Of a stretch of 64,000 nt of DNA, positions 44,200-55,523 are shown piece after piece. This stretch comes from Branchinecta lynchi (Eukaryota; Arthropoda; Branchiopoda; Anostraca; Branchinectidae). A program made the translations under genes and the position numbers. The stretch spans positions 2,614,001-2,678,000 of the forward strand of contig JAKZAP010000013.1 of the NCBI GenBank assembly GCA_023053575.1, given 5' to 3'. The notes below the pieces were generated by a model. That model ran no database searches. It was not told the origin of the DNA and saw only the letters and a program-made list of their open reading frames with translations. How positions within the stretch are numbered: the stretch's first letter is position 1; each line of letters begins with the position of its first letter.

Positions 44200-44390
44200 G
44201 CTGACTGCGAATCATAGTTGACGGTGAAAACCGGATAAGTCAGCTACATTTTATTGAGCTATATTTCGGCCCTTCTTGAGAAAGCCGAAAAAAGAGGAAA
44301 AAAAATAGAAAACAGGACCCTTGCCAAGAAGGGCCGAAATATAGCTGGGATAATATGTAGCTGACTTATCCGTTTTGTACCGTCAAATAT
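44200..44390. mobile_element. Family I foldback copy
   Basis: The left arm AACCGGATAAGTCAGCTACA, TTCGGCCCTTCTTGAGAAAG pairs with the right arm CTTGCCAAGAAGGGCCGAAA, GTAGCTGACTTATCCGTTTT. The outer ends are TTGACGGTG and TACCGTCAAATA. The spacer is A-rich. Confidence 0.85.
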
Positions 44391-44844
44391 TTATACATCG
44401 TCTTTCGAGGACCGCAATAGTCGGAGGAAGGATTTACCGTGCTACGGAAAGAAACGAGTCCAAGCAAGCATAATCGAAGGGGCGCAGCTGGAAGTATCAC
44501 AGTGTGACCACAAAGTTCTTGTTGATTAACGGTAAATGGTAAGTGAGCTTCGTTCACAGGCTACTGGTTTCCGTAATGGTACACATATATCAATAGTGCA
44601 CCTGTGTTCGGAGTTCATCCACAAGCTCGTGACGGGCACAGGTGTCTTCAATCGACCCGCTGAAGTTGTGAGGGGGAAGGGCAAATTTCGACTGTACAAA
44701 AACTGACAATAACTACATTCAGACAAACTCATCTTAGATTTCGTGTACACCTTCTTTTGGATCGACCATCCATTCGGGAGTTAGCACGTGAAAAAAGTTC
44801 CTGATTCCCCCATGCCCACACGAATGTTCGAATCCAAGATGCGT

Positions 44845-45600
44845 TTCTGTTTACTTCCGCCGATGATATTCTTAATCTAAGTCGCAATTTTTGGGAAGTG
44901 AGAGTACGTTTTCGCAACTACACACATGAAGAATATCTGCAGATCAGACTGAGTCAGGAATGAGTTTTAATGTTGACAAAACCGTAGCAATTGCTTTCAA
45001 TCTTAAGTGTAATTCAGACAAGCGACTTAAACTTTCTGAAACAATTTGTTTCGCTTTCTGACAGTCTTGTTTACCTTGGAATGCCCATCGTAAGAACCAT
45101 TAAAGAAACCATCAAGCTTGCCATTCAAAACCTCGCTAAAAAGAGGCGGATCGCTTATACTTCACTTGCTTCTAATTTCACACATCTTAGTCGGTTACAT
45201 CTTTCTAAACTTGCAACAGCCTAAATGTGCCCCATCTTCTTGCTGTGTCCCCCAGCCCAGTTGGCAATTTTTGTCTGCTTCTAGTACGAAAAATGTTCAC
45301 CGGATCTATTATAAGTTTGCCAAGTATCTGCTGCATTTGCCCCCTTGGACCAGTAATTCTTTCTTGGCTGAGATCTCAGCTGGTTCTTCCTGCTAAGATT
45401 ACTGACAAAAGAGTGGAAGATTTCAGATCTTCCGCTAGTAAACTGAACCACCACCCTCTTCGTGTAATCTGTAGTTACGCTTGTGCTGTGTTTAGTGTAA
45501 AGTTTTCACTGCGTGCGCTGTCTTTTTCTTGATTTTCTTTTCTTTTCGGTACTCCGTCTAGGGCTACATGCCCTCCATTACTCTTGACAGGTAGTAAATA
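44845..45600 (+). pseudogene. LINE reverse transcriptase remnant
   Basis: A frame reading SADDILNLSRNFWEVRVRFR keeps the DD of the YADD active site (Tyr replaced by Ser). Next come MSFNVDKTVAIAF, FASDSLVYLGMPIVRTIKET and LAKKRRIAYTSLASNFTHLS in other frames, the usual segment after the active site. Then YYKFAKYLLHLPPWTSNSFL follows, and a 3' end with GTAGTAAATAAATTGATTGA. Several frameshifts and stops make it inactive. No endonuclease part was seen upstream. Confidence 0.72.
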
Positions 45601-45644
45601 AATTGATTGAGATATTTAACCTGGGAGTTATTCTATCTACAGGC

Positions 45645-45720
45645 CGGCCCTCCTTCGCAAGGGTCCTTTTCAGGCTCAAGCTAGAAAATGAACCTGTTAT
45701 CTCAGCTGACTTAACCGTCT
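45645..45720 (-). repeat. Family I arm fragment
   Basis: CTCCTTCGCAAGGGTCCTTT followed by CAGGCTCAAGC and CAGCTGACTTAACCGT is a diverged single arm. Confidence 0.45.
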
Positions 45721-45802
45721 AACACCATTATTAACTATTATTTAAGTTATTAATGATCTTGATCAAAAATTCTAGTGTCGATTTGTTCGTTGTTTCTTTG
45801 TT

Positions 45803-46350
45803 TTTGGGATCCATAAACTTAAGTGGAGGGATATCTATGACATCACAAAAGTTGTCCGTCTGTACGTCCGTCCGTCTGTCAGCACGATAACTCTCGAAGG
45901 GAACGAGATATATTGATGTAACTTGGTGTGAGGACTCTTTGGGTTAAGGGAAAGGTCAAATTCGCAGATGGCCTCTGTAGGGGTGAGGGGTATTGGGGTA
46001 TTGAGTGTGATTAGGTATTGAGGGGTGTGAGTTAAAATTAAGGGGCAAACAAAATATTTTTAAACAGCTAATGGTAAAGTCAATTAAGCGGTAAAGAAAA
46101 GCCATTTTCCCGCCGGACAAGTAGTTTGTCTGGAATCCGGTAAAGACCGGAAAGTTTGTTAAAAGTAAAAGTTTAATTTGAAGCTGATGTGGTAAGATGT
46201 TGGATTTAGGGGTAAGAAGACATGCTGAACACTTATGTGAAAATTGTTTTCTACCTCGACAACTAGTTAGCCCGGAATCTGGCCAAAACCGGAAAATTTG
46301 TTCAAAGGAAAAGTTTTATTTGAAGTTGATTAGATGTCCGATTCTTGGGC
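45803..46350 (+). repeat. Family J element, 3'-truncated copy
   Basis: TTTTTGGGATCCATAAACTT, AAGTGGAGGGATATCTATGA and two to three monomers (CGCCGGACAAGTAGTTTGTC; AAAACCGGAAAATTTG). The terminal GGGATCCCATCG is absent. Confidence 0.75.
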
Positions 46351-46619
46351 CTGCTGTCAAGTGTCATCCCGGTCATTGGTGATCATACAACTTGCTTCGA
46401 AGCTATACATGACCTAAGGTTTGTCAGGCCAGCTCACTCCAACTGGTCGCTCACGGATGGTTGAATGCGACAAATGGCCATTTCCAACTAAACAACGTCA
46501 GGTTCCTAATCTGCCTGACAAGTTCCGTCCGTTGGCCCAATTGGAAATGCACATAGCTCGTGATCACCTGACCACCACTCACATAGACCGACCGACAGAA
46601 AAGCAACCGTTATGGTTTA

Positions 46620-46803
46620 CACACTGCGTACAATCCGAGCGTATTTTGAAATCCGAGCGTAGATTTCTAGCAATACGGACGTATTTAGATCCAAAACGGA
46701 CCGATTTCTCAAAAAAGTCCGTATTGCTAGAAATGTTTTCAAGCTCAAAACGTGCTTAAAATACGCTCAGATTTCAAAATACGCTCGGATTTTACGCAGT
46801 GTG
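46620..46803. mobile_element. Element E: fully palindromic TA-flanked MITE
   Basis: The ends are CACACTGCGTACAATCCGAG and its near complement; TA on both sides (46618-46619, 46804-46805). CGTATTTTGAAATCCGAGCG continues the arm. An inner pair, TTTCTAGCAATACGGAC with GTCCGTATTGCTAGAAA, makes a second perfect stem. Confidence 0.88.
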
Positions 46804-47680
46804 TAAATGGACCCTTATTCGGTTCGAGGAAACACATCTCACTTTGGCAAGTGTACGCAACACTTTACAACCTCTATCTATCGGTCGCTATCTTTAGGAA
46901 CGAATGGTCACGACACTCTAATGCGTTACTGTCAAGAGCACCACTTGAGAGAGCAATGGCGGAGTATTTCGAAACTCAGAAACCTATAACGCTACAGTCG
47001 CGATAGCAAGAGCGATACGAATCCTCGGAGATAATCTTTCTAATTAGACGAAGGGAAAGAGTTCTTTTGAAAGTTGAGGTAGCCACCAGTGTTTAGTCCT
47101 GGCTCACTGCCACCAAACGAAAGACAGCGAACCGGGCACTACGACAACAACTGGACGGCGGTCGAAATGGAGACGCCCGATTCTCGCATCGTGAATAAGT
47201 AAGTGACCTATGAATGCTCGGTTAGACGAAATAACGCTACTAGACGTTGTCAACTCCTTTGCTTCGTTAATCGACGGCTTGAAGCATTTCGAAGCTGAAT
47301 CCTCAGAATTCCGCACTGAATGGAAACGCGCCAAGCGCTACTATCCGTGAAGACAGTCGGAAGAATGGATCCAAGTGACTTGACAAATTTCTCCGCCAAA
47401 TTCAATTTTCCACACAGACACTATGAAAGATTCGAACCCCCATCGTAGCGATGCTACAAAGAATCACAGACGAGACGAACAAGATCCTAAAGAAGGCCAA
47501 ACTCGCAGAAGGGTAACAGCTAAAGAATGACGAAGGTCAACACTGTAACGTACTGATTGAATTTTACCTTCTAGTGTTGTTCGAATTTTGGTGAAATGCC
47601 GATAGTAGCGTTTCTAAATAATATGCCTCAAGATAGTTTAAAACACAGCCATTTACATATCTTTTTCCTTTTGTCCGATT
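46804..47680. other. No recognisable gene
   Basis: GC-moderate with short open frames on both strands (for example 47334-47104, minus). No family recognised. Confidence 0.35.
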
Positions 47681-47689
47681 CAGCTCGAG

Positions 47690-47975
47690 GAGTTGCCTTG
47701 TATACAAAGTTAAAGTTAATGAACCTGTTACCGCGGTGGAAGATCTCCGTGCTCGAATCCTTCGTTCTTGCAACCACCCCTGGATCACCCGTCTGTACGG
47801 CCAGGAATGATCGAGTATGATTAGTCACCGTACTTTGAGTGTTATTGTTATTGTTCATGTACTTTGTGTTTTTGTTTTTTCCTTTTCCAGTTTCTTTTAT
47901 TATACTCCACTAGTCCTCATTGTAGTGCAGTGGGTCAATAAAATTCATTCATTCATTCATACAACCTCTCCCGGC
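47690..47975 (+). repeat. LINE 3' end with ATTC tail
   Basis: A TTTGTTTTTTCC-rich stretch, then GTGCAGTGGGTCAATAAAAT and (TCAT)n at 47943-47964. This looks like the polyadenylation region and microsatellite tail of a CR1-type LINE, close to the tail at 62.17 kb. Confidence 0.55.
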
Positions 47976-48189
47976 ATCGGGCAATTCGTGTACACAAAAA
48001 AGTGACAGTGAGCGACTCCCCGATTTGAATTATTGTGAATATTACTGAATAAAAGTTTCTCAAGTTTTTCACACAATTTAACCTAACCCACCGTAACCTA
48101 CTGATATAACTTCATCTTATATTACTGGTCTACTTTGGTTGAAATCTGAACGGCATAGTCTATAAGTAAATATATAGAAGGATAGTTTG

Positions 48190-48290
48190 TTACAGGCCTA
48201 TGTACTATCGTTTTTAGTGGAGAATTTCTTGGAGCAATCCACTATTGCGAGCGCTTTAGCAGCTTTTCGATTTCCGGTTTTCACCGTAAT
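48190..48290 (+). CDS. Very weak candidate exon
   Basis: After the acceptor-like TAGTTTGTTACAG the plus frame reads AYVLSFLVENFLEQSTIASA then LAAFRFPVF. The helical heptad-like pattern faintly recalls a LisH motif, but no clear donor is visible and the frame runs on into repeats. Confidence 0.15.
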
Positions 48291-48359
48291 TTGTGAAGCT
48301 CCTGAACCAGTGCAAATATCAAGTTCAGACTATATGCACTTGTGGGTGTTGGGGTCTAG

Positions 48360-49000
48360 TTGTGCCTTTTGGGGTCCCACACCCAACTAGTTCAGGGGCA
48401 AATGGACCCAGATTGTCCACTGAAAATGTTCATAGCTTGACCAGACCTGGACATAGGATGATTAAAACTTGTAGATCCTTGGTTAGATCACACCCCATTC
48501 AAGGGCAACTGAGCCTAGACTGCCCAGGAGTAAAGGTCGGTACCCATGACAGGAATCAACTGATATCAAGTAAAACTTGGTAGGTCTGTGAGCATTGGGG
48601 TATCTTTTTGCTTTTTTTCGGGTCCCTAACCACACCCCGCTTGGTGTAGGGGCAATTGGGCCCAGATTGCCCAATTTTGTATGTTTTTAACTTGAGACAA
48701 ACTGGAGATAGCGCGATGAAATTCCTTTGTGCTTTTGGATCATCCGGTTGGGAATATCAATGTGGAGTTGAACCACTAGCTCCACACCCTCCCAGTTGGT
48801 GGCAAGTCGGCCCAGATTTCCCATTAGTAAAGTTTTTTACCCGGCTGGAATTAAACTCTAAAACGGTATAGTCGAGGATATTTAGGTCTAGATATGCAAT
48901 TTGATGGGTCCCGACCCCTCCCCTTCCCCCACACACACTCCCGTTCATGGGTAACTGTGGCCAGATTTCCAGTGAGTTAAGTCTATGACATATCTCAAGT
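48360..49000 (+). repeat. Degenerate tandem repeat, about 125-160 bp period
   Basis: Five loose units share a GGGTCCC(T/A)AACCACACCC-like start, a GTTGGTG or GTTCAGGGGCAA block and CCCAGATTGCCCA or CCAGATTTCC. The motif style resembles family K monomers, but terminal hairpins are not seen. Confidence 0.55.
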
Positions 49001-49192
49001 TCAACTCTTGTATACTTGTGGATATATATGTATATGCAGGATATATATGCAGGTAGCAGCAACAAATAAGACATAACACTGGGGGAAAAAAACTGGAAAC
49101 TGGATGGTTTTGTCATGTGTTGTATGATATTCTTAATGAAGTTGTAACAAGGGTTTATCAGGCAATTAAACAATTTGGTTTTATGACACTTT

Positions 49193-50010
49193 TTAGATTA
49201 GATTAGATTAAATTTTATTTTACACATGTATACAAAACATTTTACATCACCTGCTAAGAAAGCCCCAGAGGGTTTGTTGGCCGCAGGTGGCAGTCTTCTC
49301 TATTCTACATATGTGGTAACATTATTTTTACATTATTCTAAATGCCATTCATACACGGTTCACACATATACAACAAACATTCTGCTTACAAAAAACACTC
49401 ACGCATCAATTACTATTCTTTTGCAAGGAAAAATCTCTTCGCTGTAGCCTTGAAGGATGCCAGATGACTCGAGTTTCTAATTTCAACTGGAATTATATCC
49501 CATACAGAGGGGGCAAAATTTCTAATCACGAAAGAAGCTCTAGTCGTGTTTCTAAATGGGTGTACCACATTTGATGCCCCTCGTGTATCATGACTATGGA
49601 GATCACTATTAATGGAGAAACAAATTTCAAAAGAGGAGGGAAGTATATTATTGAGAAATTTCTATGTGAAAATACTAACTTGATAATCTCTAGTTTTTGA
49701 AATATCAAGTAGTTGATTCTTAATGTAAAGTTCATTAATATTAGGAGTAACTAAAGTTTTAGGTGACAAAAATTTAACGGCTTTATTTTGGATTTTTTGG
49801 ATTTTTTTATAACATGACACAAAATTACTTGCAACCATAGCAAAATGTACGGGTAAAAAATAGCGAAATAAAGCAATCGAAGAATTTTCTGTGAGACTAG
49901 GTTTTTAACTCGGCGAAGCACTCCCAGGGTCCTTGACAATTTTCCTTGACAATTGGTCCTTGACAATTTTTTGAAGCTATAATATTTGAATGTGTTTTCC
50001 ATGATTATTA
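49193..50010 (-). pseudogene. LINE C-terminal remnant with TCTAA tail
   Basis: Minus frames read IQNKAVKFLSPKTLVTPNIN, ELYIKNQLLDISKTRDYQVS, then SDLHSHDTRGASNVVHPFRN and TTRASFVIRNFAPSVWDIIP. This is the usual C-terminal segment after the LINE reverse transcriptase. Two stops or frame breaks are needed to join it. The 3' end is a (TCTAA)n tail at about 49193-49211 on the minus strand. Confidence 0.7.
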
Positions 50011-51330
50011 CCTTGCTAATGGAAAAGAGGTTAAAAGGAAAGTAGCTAGCGAGACATTCAGTATTGAAACAAAGACCGTTCTTGCAAGATCTTAAAGATC
50101 TTCTTTGGATTTTTAAATGCGGTTGTTTGTTTACATTAATAAGCTTTTAAACTGGGATCATTTCCAATTAGGTTGGAATACAATAATTTTTGGTTGTCGG
50201 GGATTTGAAACGTCTTGGTTCTAACGCTGTTTGTTTATAAGATGTGATAAACATTTTAATTTCACACTCCACGTCTGAGCGCTTGCGCACTTGCTCTTTT
50301 TTTCATCAATTCTGCTGAACAAAATAGATCAACTGGACCAAATACCATTTGAAGTAAATACTAAAATTACATCTATTCTGAACTTCAAACCCCTGAATGC
50401 TACGAAAAATTATATGCCAGTCCGAACGAACAAATGGTAAATTTAAACACATAAATTAGCGATGCGAGTATAGAACCCCGAAAAGTAAGAAAATTAAGAG
50501 AAAAAAAATAAAATGGTATGGGTGTGGCGAAAAGGTGGAGTAGGAAGGAAATGGATGCCAGAAGAACGGGGATAAATAGTGGGACAGTAGTGGAAGAAAG
50601 GGTTTCTCACGGAATACATTACTATTCTCACCCAGGAGCAAACCGGGAGAGGTCCAGTAGATTCTTGAGACGCATGGAAGAAATGGAAGTAAAAAGATTG
50701 GGTGATGAAGCTTGCGAGGTCTTAAAAAAGAGTTTAAAAAAGAAATATAATTAACGTCAATGCTTCAATGCAGCTTCAACCAAGCGTCATATGTGTGTTC
50801 CTGCTAATCGAAAGCAATTTTACGAAGCATTGAACGAGTGCCTATTCGGTGGCTATAAATTTGGCACATGCGGTAAAAGCAGCTTTTCGAGCTGAACAAA
50901 AACCGCAGAGGTTTCATTAGGCAGACATCCTTGCTTAGACACGGAACGTCTAACTACCTTCGACAGGAAATAGGTTTTTGCTCGGCTGGGCCAAGCCAAC
51001 AGCCTGCGAGTTAATGACTGGTAAACTTGAGAGTCAAATTCTTGTTTATCGACAACGCAGCTCAATCAGCAGTTGAATTTTTCTTTATTGGGTTATGAGG
51101 CATGCTGAATGTCATGATCGACTGAGCTGATCGGCAGTACAACGAAGCTAATTATGTGAGTAAGCGACACGCATAATTCTCGTTCCCACTCTTTTGTTAT
51201 CGTTTTCTTTGCTAAGAAAACAATTTGTAGGACGTTGTACTCTGCCAAAGGGGACAGAAGATATGTGTGTGTGTGTGGGGGGGGGGGGGGATATTACAAT
51301 GTCGTAAGGTAATCATATAGGTAGAGCAAT
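50011..51330. other. No recognisable gene
   Basis: The 78-codon plus frame at 50518-50754 (ending LGDEACEVLKKSLKKKYN) and the minus frame at 51065-50853 look protein-like in composition but have no recognised domain. A GT run and a G run lie at about 51260-51290. Confidence 0.35.
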
Positions 51331-51334
51331 TACA

Positions 51335-51820
51335 ATGTCTATAGGCTATGTACGCTCTAACGAGATGTCGCTTCGGTTGCTGATTGTAGCCGGACTGTAT
51401 CAATGTACGCGCGCTACCAACGCAGTGTCATACCTTCTTTTGTGCAGTGGTAAAAATTACCCGGTTTGGTTATTGATGCTGAAAAAGTACATCTTGCTGG
51501 AATTGCACTATTGTCTGACCGCAGTTGGCTATTTTCAACATATTTATCTTGACAAGAAAACAAAATTTCGTCATGTTTTCCGCCTTTATGCTATTTCTAA
51601 AAACAAAAGAAATTGGAAACGGCCCAACTTCGTTGGCTACTTTTTATTTAGTAAGAACTACCATTGTCGTTACAACCCGCTACATAATGACTACGAAAAA
51701 TCGTTCCAGCTCGCGACCACAATCACCACTGGCAAATATTCACCAAGCATGCTGGTGATTCAGCGGATATACGACCAGGTTCTCCCGGCCGGATTGTCTC
51801 CACTTCCGCGACGAAGTTGA
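51335..51820 (+). CDS. 161-codon open frame of unknown nature
   Basis: This is the longest open frame in the window. It is rich in Tyr, Leu, Lys and Asn (WLLMLKKYILLELHYCLTAV; FRLYAISKNKRNWKRPNFVG). I recognise no domain, signal peptide or clear membrane segment, and no splice sites or repeats bound it. It could be a chance frame, a transposon relic or a lineage-specific gene. Confidence 0.2.
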   Translation: MSIGYVRSNEMSLRLLIVAGLYQCTRATNAVSYLLLCSGKNYPVWLLMLKKYILLELHYCLTAVGYFQHIYLDKKTKFRHVFRLYAISKNKRNWKRPNFVGYFLFSKNYHCRYNPLHNDYEKSFQLATTITTGKYSPSMLVIQRIYDQVLPAGLSPLPRRS

Positions 51821-52675
51821 ATAAATTCCACTTTTCCGTAAAGACTTGATGATGTTGCCGAAAATCAGCAGGAATCCAAGTCATCAACCGCCCGACTCTG
51901 ATACTTTGTCCACAGCAAAGCTTAAATTAAGCTGTGGTCCAAAGCATAAGCAAGCCTGATGTGTTTAAAAAATCCGAGCGGCAAGTTTCTATTGTGAGCT
52001 TAAAGCACAATAGACACTTCTAATGCTTTACTATGTATTAAATGCTTTACAAATAAACATTTCCGATTTCCTTTATAAGGCGCTATTAAAATCGGCCGTT
52101 TTCTTGTTATCCCTTGTCTTTACCTCTCTGGCATTTCGGCGATCCAAATCTTAGGAGCTCGGATATCGTGGCAGGAAATTCAAAAACTCCCAACAATGCT
52201 TGATAGGATATATTTGAGATGTCACCAAAGTCAAGCCGCAGATGCAGTTTATCTGATTGTTATAGTGTTTCATCAGAAGTTCGATGGCTTAAAGTGCCTG
52301 TTAAAAGTTTTTGTTTGTGGGATAGTGTTGTGAAGCTTAATTATCTTGCTTTATAAAACGTACCAGAATATGCAATAAGCTTATAAAAAATAACATAGCT
52401 ACAAAAATCATTCAAAAACAAATAACCTATTGAAATCTGAATTATAAAATCTGATTTATGCATAAAATAAAGATCTACTAAGTATTATAAGAAACATCAC
52501 TTTTATCTTTGTCCAAGCTAGTAAATTGAGCATGTACTGGCCCAAAAAATTACGCTTTGAAATATCACAGAGAGGAAACTGTTAAAAAAGCTGCTGATCT
52601 AGGGGGTAAGCATTGTTCCTAGGTTGTTACAGAGTGGGATGGGGTAGTTTGATGTGCCCATTGAACTTTAAGTTC
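51821..52675. other. No recognisable gene
   Basis: AT-rich, nothing assigned. Confidence 0.4.
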
Positions 52676-52859
52676 AGCCGCGTTCACAAGCATGCCTAGC
52701 CAAGCACAGGTGCCTAGCCACGTGCCCAAACTTAGCGAGGCACCGAGTTCTAGAGCCTGGAACTCCGTGCCTAGCCCAAAACCTGTGCCTAGGCATGGAC
52801 GTGAATGGTAATGCTAGACACCTGCCTAGGCATCGGTAGGCATGCTTGTGAACGGGGCT
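52676..52859. mobile_element. Element F: MITE rich in GCCTAGCC motifs
   Basis: AGCCGCGTTCACAAGCATGC CTA at the left matches the complement of TAGGCATGCTTGTGAACGGG GCT at the right with one mismatch over about 23 bp. Several GTGCCTAGCC, CCTAGGCAT and GGCACCGAG motifs inside can pair. TC may be the duplicated target. Confidence 0.75.
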
Positions 52860-52950
52860 TCCCTGGGTTCGAACTGTAGAACATGCAATCAGGTCGAAGA
52901 GGATGTGCAGTACCTGTTATTCGAATGCAAATTCGGCAATCAAAAAGCCA
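52860..52950 (+). pseudogene. LINE C-terminal Cys-motif fragment
   Basis: The plus frame reads CRTCNQVEEDVQYLLFECKF, which fits the C-x2-C-x(n)-C segment found at LINE C-termini (compare CPLCGKMDEDVEHLVCSC at 61.8 kb). It ends in a (GAT)n stretch. Very short. Confidence 0.5.
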
Positions 52951-53127
52951 ATATGATGATGATGATGATGAAATTTTATTTACGCAGTTAGGAAGAGGAA
53001 AATAGTGCAGTATAGACAAAGAAAAGGAAAAAAAAATACACTGAGCTTTCAATAATGTGGTAAATGCACGAGTTCATAAAATAAACATTTATTCAATATC
53101 ATTTATTATATAAACATTTATTTCAAT

Positions 53128-53412
53128 ATGAGGGCCTCAAGCCGGAATTCGGAAACTAAGGATACAAACATTTTTAAGCGCGCCCAACTCATCATCCCTT
53201 TGGAAGCTGAAGGAAAAAGAACTAGTCCTCCACATAATCAAGATCCTGTACAGAAAAGGGAAATCCGCTATATCCCCTTTGACCCAGGCAGAGATACACC
53301 CGACGGAAAAAGAAGGTGCAGACGGCATAGAAAAGCGAGCAAAGAAGAGAGACCGAAAGGGAATGACGCTGACGTTTTATTGCTTGACGCTTTGGATGAT
53401 GATGATGATTAA
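53128..53412 (+). CDS. 94-codon open frame, hydrophilic
   Basis: Reads MRASSRNSETKDTNIFKRAQ, with a basic central part (GKRRCRRHRKASKEERPKG) and an acidic end LLLDALDDDDD encoded by a GAT repeat. The repeat-encoded tail suggests chance extension. No family recognised. Confidence 0.15.
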   Translation: MRASSRNSETKDTNIFKRAQLIIPLEAEGKRTSPPHNQDPVQKREIRYIPFDPGRDTPDGKRRCRRHRKASKEERPKGNDADVLLLDALDDDDD

Positions 53413-53595
53413 CACATTTAATTAAAATTTCGTGAAAAGTAATATGGGTCTCTGGAAGTGTAAGAGGTAGCGGCCGTTGAAGTCGCTTTAGCTATGGCTG
53501 ACCGTCCAAGTATACATGGACAGGAAGACCTGGGACACAGCGTCGTCTCAGCAGTCATGTCCAGTAAGCTGAGTATAACGAGCAAGCCCTGGCCC

Positions 53596-53855
53596 CAGGG
53601 TTTCCAAATCAAAAATATTTAGATAGTAAATTTTGGCCCAAAACAGAGAGTGCCTCTGTAAAAATGACACATCTTAACTTTACTTTCATGAAAACAAATT
53701 TTGAAATAGTCAGTTCTGCATGGGCGGAATCCCTGCTACAAAAATGACAGATTTGGTCATTTTCTGAAATGATTTGTATGTCCTACTTACGACAAGAGTG
53801 ACAAAAACAAAACAGAGTGACAATTCACACTATCGTGCGATATGTGGCAACCCTG
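53596..53855. mobile_element. Family H hAT-type MITE, copy 2 (reverse)
   Basis: CAGGGTTTCCAAATC at the left, TGTGGCAACCCTG at the right, flanked by CCTGGCCC exactly duplicated (53588-53595, 53856-53863). The interior is the reverse of copy 1 at 21.6 kb (GTGACAATTCACACTATCG; AAATGACAGATTTGGTCATT). Confidence 0.92.
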
Positions 53856-53863
53856 CCTGGCCC

Positions 53864-54210
53864 TGCAGGTTCTGAATGATCACTACACTCAGGCCTTCAT
53901 CACCAATCTCCAAAGATGAGCTGCCGACAAGGATGTGGATCATCCCAAGAGGTCGCTCAAAGTGTCGGCTGATAACAATCAAAGCTAATTACGAAAGCTC
54001 ATCTTCATCATATGCCGATGCTTTGTGTGCATACCCAGGCAGAGTCGCAGCACTATTAATCTCAAACAATCGGGTCTCTTTGGCTTCTAGATCGGAAGCG
54101 AGCTGGGTATCTCAGATGGGCTACTCACTGCATTTCGTCACAGATGCACCCCAAATCTCTCGACGTAAGCAGACGTAAGTGAATTTCGAAAGCCAAGGAC
54201 AGGAATATTC
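53864..54210. other. No recognisable gene
   Basis: The 100-codon plus frame at 53876-54178 resembles nothing I know. Confidence 0.35.
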
Positions 54211-54671
54211 TTATGGCAGGCATTTAGGGTCAAATTTGGCAGAAATGCTCCCGAGAATGCACGAAATGTCGCCGAGAATGCTGCTTTTGTCGATGAGATG
54301 TTTTGTGTGTATCCGAGACTGCAATGTTACGAGAATGACAACTTTGTAGCCGAGATTGCCACTGAAAAATGTGTCAGCGAGAAATACAGATCTGTGTTGA
54401 AAACCAAAAATCTAGTTTCCGAGACGCAAACAAAGTGTCGCCGAGATTTCACGTAATGTCGCCGAGAATACATGATATTTAGCCACGCTTTTCAGTGGCA
54501 ATCTCGGCTATAAAGTTGTCATTCTCGGCAACAAACATCACAGTCTTGGATACACAGAAAAAATCTCGGCGACAAAAACAGCACTCTCGGCTACATTTCA
54601 TTCATTCTCGCCAACATTTCATGTATTCTCGGCAACATTTTATCAATTTTGACCCAAAATGCATGCCATAA
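54211..54671. mobile_element. Element G: 461-bp foldback element with CCGAGA motifs
   Basis: TTATGGCAGGCATTTAGGGT at the left pairs with CCCAAAATGCATGCCATAA at the right. Left-arm motifs (GTCGCCGAGAATG, GTAGCCGAGATTGCCACTGA) are mirrored on the right (CATTCTCGGC, TTCAGTGGCAATCTCGGCTA) along nearly the whole length. No coding capacity. Confidence 0.85.
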
Positions 54672-55523
54672 AGCCGGAAACAAACTGGATACACATAGCT
54701 TCCTTTTTTTCTTCACTTGATCCACCAACCCTAAATGGGACTCCATATCTTCCCTCTCGAAGCAACTACCGCCCCAAGTACAGGGGCAGCTCACTGACTA
54801 GCTATGAGCTTATGCTTTGAGCAAACAGCAGTGCTATGAATTTGGCTTTCTAGGATTCTTATCGCTCTTGATAATAGCCAGGGGCAGAGGGTAGCGGAAG
54901 GGCTTACGTTTCGAGTTTAGACAGTCAAATCACGATAGTAATTTGACCGCTCGTTCCTCAAAACAGCCAGCAATAGAGATGGGGGTCGTAAAATGTTCGA
55001 ACTGTTCAGTATTGGGAAACTCGTACCCTAAAAGACTCAAAAGCCATTAGTGCGGGAATCCATGCCACAAGAAAGACGCTAGTCTTCAGAACAGATGCCT
55101 AGCAGATGAGCCTGACAGGAATTCAGGCCAGCATTTTTCAAAGCTTGACTCACCAGCAGCTTAAAGCTATATGCGAGTTGACAGATGAATACCAAGTTAC
55201 ACAGTGCACCTCCAATTCCGGAGTAAAGCGCCCCTCTGATACAAAGGCGGCAGTTTCAGGATGAGAAAAACCCTCGGGTTGATCAATTAGGTTGCAATTA
55301 TATTAACGCTTCCTGTGCTCCAAGCCGTAATAGATGTCTGGGAGTTGAACATTATAAAACAAATTTTGTCGAATAGTCAAAATATGAATGAACTTCCTTA
55401 GCGCTAGCGGCGAAATGACGGACAAAGAAAAGAAACGAAATCAACTAAAGCGAGCAAGCTAAATCTAATGTGACTGGTTTTCTTCTTTCATACGAGCTCA
55501 CTTGTCAATATACTCACTATCAA
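54672..55523. other. No recognisable gene
   Basis: Nothing assigned on either strand. Confidence 0.4.

Noticed and set aside
50853..51065. Structured RNA gene
   Set aside because: Some hairpins are present, but no snRNA, snoRNA or tRNA box motif could be assigned.
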